From: Dermanyssus gallinae
Taxonomy: Eukaryota > Arthropoda > Arachnida > Mesostigmata > Dermanyssidae
Reading direction: 5' to 3'
DNA: 64,000 bases
Assembly (NCBI GenBank): GCA_003439945.1
Contig: QVRM01007076.1
Location: 62,001 to 126,000, forward strand
The position numbers were made by a program, and so were the translations under genes. Position 1 is the first letter of the stretch; every line of letters begins with the position of its first letter. This document shows positions 60,004 through 64,000 of this stretch, piece by piece. A model generated the notes under the pieces. The model did not search any database. It saw only the letters and a program-made list of their open reading frames with translations, and had not been told where the DNA came from.

Positions 60004-61291
60004 CTAAATATCTGCGCCACTCAAACGCTTCGTCGCCGTCTCAATGAGCGTTTCGGTTGGTTGTTCGCATTGAGCAAAGCGTACATAGCAAGGTTCGGAA
60101 CTAGTAGAGTTCTTCCCGACCTGCAAAGCCTCCTTGTACGCCATCCAGGGCGCCGTCGGGTCTGATTCGTCGAGCTCCTCGATGAACGATGGGACGTCGT
60201 CGAATCCCTTGCCGGCCAGCTTGGGATCAACAGCCAACTCGCAGACGAGTCGCTGCACGCAGCGGTCATCGTCGAAGGTTAGGATGTACTGAAAGATCTC
60301 ACGAAGGGCGGCCGGTTCGAGCATATCATCGTCCGCGGCCTCACGGCGTCGTCGTTGTGAGTACGACGGCTCTGCTAGCACCGGTTCGTAGGTAGCTGGC
60401 TCCGGTTCGTGGGCAGTTGGCTCCGGTGCGTAGGTAGCTGGCTCTGGTTCGTAGGTAGCTGGCTCCGGTTCGTTGGCAGTTGGCTCCGGTTCGTGGGCAG
60501 TGGCTCCGGTGCGTAGGCAGCTGGCTCCGGTTCGTAGGCAGCGGGCAATGCAGGGGTGTACGCAGGCGGAGCAGGAGTGTACGCAGGCGGGGAGGTACTC
60601 AGCGGGGCAGGTGTACGCGGGAACGGGCGGGGAGTGGTCGTCGGCTTGTAGCCATACGCCGGGACCTCGGGCTCCGGTCCGGGCTCGGCAACGTAGTTGA
60701 TGACGACGGGGCGCCTCTTGAACGACACGGGTGACCGCCTTCATCGGGATTTTGGACAGGAAGCCCTTGGACTGGCTAAACAGGTGAGTGGCCGTGGGCA
60801 GAGCCATTGGTGGCAGTACGCTGGTCTTCTCGTGCATCTTGTACCTGGCCAGACCCCGCCTTAGCGCCAGCGTTAGCCCCGGCAATAGCGCCCATCTTCA
60901 TGGCGGTTAGCTTGACGGGCAGTTGCATGATTCCAAATGCGCCCTTTCCTGCGGCCACAGCAGCGGTCTTCCCTAGCCTATACTTCGCCTTGAGTAGAGC
61001 AAACTTGGCGCTTGCAGCACCGATCGGAGCAAGCAGGGGAATCTTGGCCAGCATTAGCTTGAACTTCAGAAATCCGAGACCTTTAAGCGCAAGCAGCATA
61101 GGTAGCGAAAGCTTGAGAGGTCCTACTGCCGCAAAAGGCAACAGCAGGCCAGATGGAAGTACCGTGCCGACTAATTTCGCAATAGCGCCGGATAGCGCCG
61201 TGATGCCCTTCACGGCTCCAATAATGCCCGAAAACTGAGCGTTGATGGTCGTTGCCACCAACAGGCATAGTACTACTGTCGCCAGTCTCAT
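60004..61291 (-). pseudogene. Paralogue E3, frame broken in several places
   Basis: Start (61291), signal peptide, hydrophobic region and the whole C-terminal domain match E1/E2, but the middle is disrupted relative to E2: one extra C near 60854, one extra G near 60730, a compensated change near 60710-60714, a rearranged net +12-base stretch near 60590-60632, and one missing T with loss of a 21-base repeat near 60500. The reading frame from the start ends after about 171 residues, and the C-terminal frame (60885-60004) no longer connects. All changes lie within about 370 bases. Either E3 is a young pseudogene or the assembly has local errors in this repeat-rich region. Confidence 0.8.
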
Positions 61292-61507
61292 TGTGAATCG
61301 AAAGGAAGGGACCTCTAACGAGAGCTAATGGAAGAGCGTGAGCTGCTGGCTTCGATGTGCTGTTCCGGTGACGACGCTGAGACACCGTTCTCTTCAAGAG
61401 TGTAGGCAGCTAGACAGTAACAACCATCGATCGTTCAAGGTGCTCTGCTTAACCTGAGCTGTGAAGACTCAGAGGCCGTACTACAGACTCAGCGAAATGC
61501 GGCAACA

Positions 61508-61536
61508 TTTTATATGTGACTCCTTTCCACATCCAG
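61508..61536 (-). promoter_or_regulatory. Core promoter of E3
   Basis: TATAAAA (61508-61514, minus) and upstream element identical to E1 and E2. Confidence 0.6.
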
Positions 61537-61632
61537 CCGCCTTAGAAGGAGAGGAGATCCAACGCGAGTAGCAGAAGCGGGTCACGCGTCCGAACGAGAT
61601 GCGCACGGGCGTTCGGCGGCAGACCTGCTGAG

Positions 61633-61921
61633 CAGTTGCCGTAAAAACTCTCCTTCGCGCCGATTGCCTGTAAGATCTGTAATCTGTATGCCCAGCTCAC
61701 TGATCTCTCTCTCTCTAGGTTGCCTTGCTTACCGAACCAATTGTTTCCTACGATATTGTCCTATATTGTCACTACGATCTAGCCCGTCCCCAGTTCTTGG
61801 TACTTGCGTTTTTCCTAGGCGCTCGGCAACCCATCCCGCGTCTAGTGAACAGTGGCGTAGATAAGAGGGAGCCACTGTGCAGGACACTGTAGCATCCCAT
61901 ACTAGCATTTGCCGTTAGCCC

Positions 61922-61923
<2 letters not shown>
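61633..61923 (-). mobile_element. R4/Dong-like LINE tail (unit 4)
   Basis: Copy of 43221-43505 with the (CT)n variant seen in unit 2. Confidence 0.8.
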
Positions 61924-61966
<43 letters not shown>

Positions 61967-61980
61967 CAACAACAACAACA

Positions 61981-62013
<33 letters not shown>

Positions 62014-62411
62014 ATGACGCAGGATAGCAAAATACGTACGCAGAATTAACTTCCGGAAAAGACGACGCGCACCAAATTATGACGGTCTACAGGGTCGCAA
62101 TGTAAGATGCAATCCCCGCCAAACTAACCAGGCATGCCTATTTCGCTAATAGACATTAAAAACCTATCTGATCGTGCTACTGGACCAAAATGCTTAAATT
62201 GAAAATGAAATAATGATAATCGTTTACTTAAATCAGCCTGTCTGAGTTTTTCTGCTGTCATCTAGCTATTTATATCTTAATCTACCTTGACCACAATATA
62301 AAGACAAAAGAAAAGTAATAGTGTACCACATTACTCTAATTTCACAAACATAGATCTCAAAGCGTGATGAAAGAGAAGACGACGATAAAAACGACTCTAA
62401 TTTACACTGTC

Positions 62412-62597
62412 TTTTTTATTGATTCATCGGTGTTCCCCGTTTTTATCCGATCACGGCCGATTATCCATTCCGGCATAGAATTTGTCTCAACTAGAAACCA
62501 CGAAAACCATATTAATAGTGGCCGGTGCAGATCTTGAAACCACCATCTCCCGAATGCAAAGCAACGGCTTTGCCACTAAGCCACCTTGCTTGGTTTC
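62412..62597 (-). mobile_element. SINE family 2 (unit 4)
   Basis: Copy of 43958-44143. Confidence 0.65.
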
Positions 62598-62910
62598 ACA
62601 ATATGTTAACTTCGTTTAATAAAGACGTTTTGCAAATGTTCGCACACACACACACACACACACAAATATGTGGTATCGTCCAATATAATATTTTGTACAG
62701 AAAATATAAACACATACGTCAGTATTACCACACTCGAATTCATACATATGCGGTATGGTGATCCGCGTACCAAATTATTTGGTAGATATGGGGACGATTT
62801 CTTTTAGTAGCTATTTTTTACCTCTGTGACCAAAAGGCCGGGTCATTAGTAAAGCTAGGTGTTTAATACACATATGTTACATATGCAGATATGTATGTTC
62901 ATTCAATATA

Positions 62911-62951
<41 letters not shown>

Positions 62952-63121
62952 CACATGAGATTCCAGCCCGGACCACGCATGCAACTTCCTCACAGAGAAA
63001 CCGGGACTTGCTTAGAAGAACGTAGCGTGCACCTGCATTAATAATTACGCAGGCATACAGAACGGTTAGCACGCCGGTTTAGCTGGTGCCGGCAGACGCT
63101 ATCACGTGTGACCTAGTAAAC

Positions 63122-63295
63122 TCTTCGGGCTGACCCTCAGCCAAGATTTAACGTCCGCGGAACTGCTTTGTGCATTGCTTCATAAACGGATCCCCAATAA
63201 ATACAAATGTGCAACGGTGGCGCTCGAACCCGCGCACCTATGTGTCTTCTCTGATGGCCGGGCGCAGGCGAATGCACCACGCCACCGGGCTTGAC
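63122..63295 (-). mobile_element. SINE family 1 (unit 4)
   Basis: Copy of 44642-44816. Confidence 0.85.
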
Positions 63296-64000
63296 ATCAC
63301 GTGCGACCTAGCGCAAGTAACTATGGGCTAACCCACAGCTTGAAAAAGATAAAGCCAGAAAAAAAAAACGCGGGTTCGGTGGCGGGCCGAATAAGACGAG
63401 ATCAAAAACGGCGAATTAAGGGGCGTCGGTCACGGGCATCATACCGTCAATCAATAATAAAACGAACATTCCAGAGGAGAGCCGGCGTAATACATGACGC
63501 AATTTCGGATAGGACACGGCGATTGCCCTATGTACCTGCCTAGGATATAAAAGGCGCCTTCGACGGCTTGCCTCCACTGCAAGACGGAAGTCGATGACGA
63601 CGCTTTATACACATTGGGCGTCTGTGAGGCACTGCAGCCGACTCGGAATAGGTTGGCAGACTTGGCAGTTTTATAAGGTGGGGAACCCATCGGCGATTGG
63701 CACCCGCCGCAGCTCCTGTTGTCCGTGGCACTACTAAATGAAAATCCAGGTTGACACATTGTGTAGGTTTATATATATATATATATAAGACAATTAGAAA
63801 AAAACAAGGGCAGAAGGACAGGTTCCCGAAGGAACCCGCATGCGCCACCTTGTTCGGATTTGTCAAAATCAAATGAAAACCAAAAATCTACGCTGTAGCT
63901 GTTTAACTTGCATCACTATGCCTCCTTAATGATAGTCTATTGAGTATATCGGAGTCGAAAACGTTTCCTTCAATTCTGCAACTGCAACGCGTGGACGAGA

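Larger units (their letters stand above)
55389..61632. repeat. Tandem unit 3 (about 6244 bases)
   Basis: Same order as unit 1. Distinctive: a short (TAA)n (55674-55751), a greatly expanded interrupted (TA)n at 57494-57792 and a broken gene E3. Confidence 0.95.
61633..64000. repeat. Tandem unit 4, partial (runs off the window)
   Basis: 2368 bases matching the first part of units 1-3: LINE tail, TAA/CAA/TTA tract (61924-62011), SINE 2, (CA)n, (TA)n at 62908-62948, SINE 1 and spacer. The window ends before the expected E4 gene. Confidence 0.95.

Overview
This is a piece of a eukaryotic nuclear genome, almost certainly from an arthropod. A chelicerate such as a tick or mite is my best guess, but that is inference. 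The evidence: long (TA)n and (TAA)n/(TTA)n microsatellites, several degenerate non-LTR retrotransposons of different clades, a mariner with TA target duplication, tRNA-derived SINEs, a BEL/Pao-type LTR remnant, and intronless genes for secreted proteins driven by TATA boxes. There are no bacterial-type operons, rRNAs or CRISPR arrays.

The only convincing host genes are one family of paralogues. Each encodes a signal peptide, a hydrophobic Ala/Gly/Leu/Lys-rich region of about 130 residues, a repetitive Pro/Glu/Tyr-rich linker, usually a polybasic (furin-like) site, and a C-terminal domain of about 100 residues with four conserved cysteines that resembles the arthropod DM4/DM12 domain. Copies: gene A (8919-9983, +), a pseudogene fragment (10190-10350, +), gene B (21184-22497, -), gene C (27826-29154, -), gene D (40135-41496, -), and genes E1 (47544-48860, -), E2 (53752-55047, -) and E3 (60004-61291, -, frame-broken). 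C, D and E share a promoter module (a TATA box about 210-220 bases upstream of the ATG plus a 15-base upstream element), a 3' UTR block and a candidate poly(A) signal. The linker repeats differ between paralogues (24-, 108- and 21-base units).

Layout. 1-2500: LTR element with a gag remnant, then simple repeats. 2500-8900: dispersed repeats, an R4/Dong-like LINE (4236-5668, -), a CR1-like LINE (5700-6460, -) and a foldback element (7317-7794). 8900-10350: gene A and the fragment. 10350-13450: AT-rich spacer and two fossil LINEs in opposite orientation. 13450-21180: dispersed repeats, a SINE and a dead mariner (18627-19914). 21184-29400: genes B and C with two SINEs between them. 29400-39500: microsatellites, LINE remnants, a MITE-like element and a long hairpin. 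40135-41720: gene D. 42150-43505: two R4-like LINE ends in inverted orientation around (TAA)n(TTA)n. 43221 to the window end: a tandem array of a unit of about 6.0-6.2 kb, three full copies and a partial fourth. Each unit carries one E gene, two SINEs, an R4-like LINE tail and the same spacer. The array starts inside the LINE inverted repeat and runs past the window edge.

The most interesting signal is a recently amplified, intronless, rapidly diversifying family of secreted proteins, with 6-kb duplication units bounded by retrotransposon debris, mosaic (A-B-A-B-like) variation between units, and one copy already broken.
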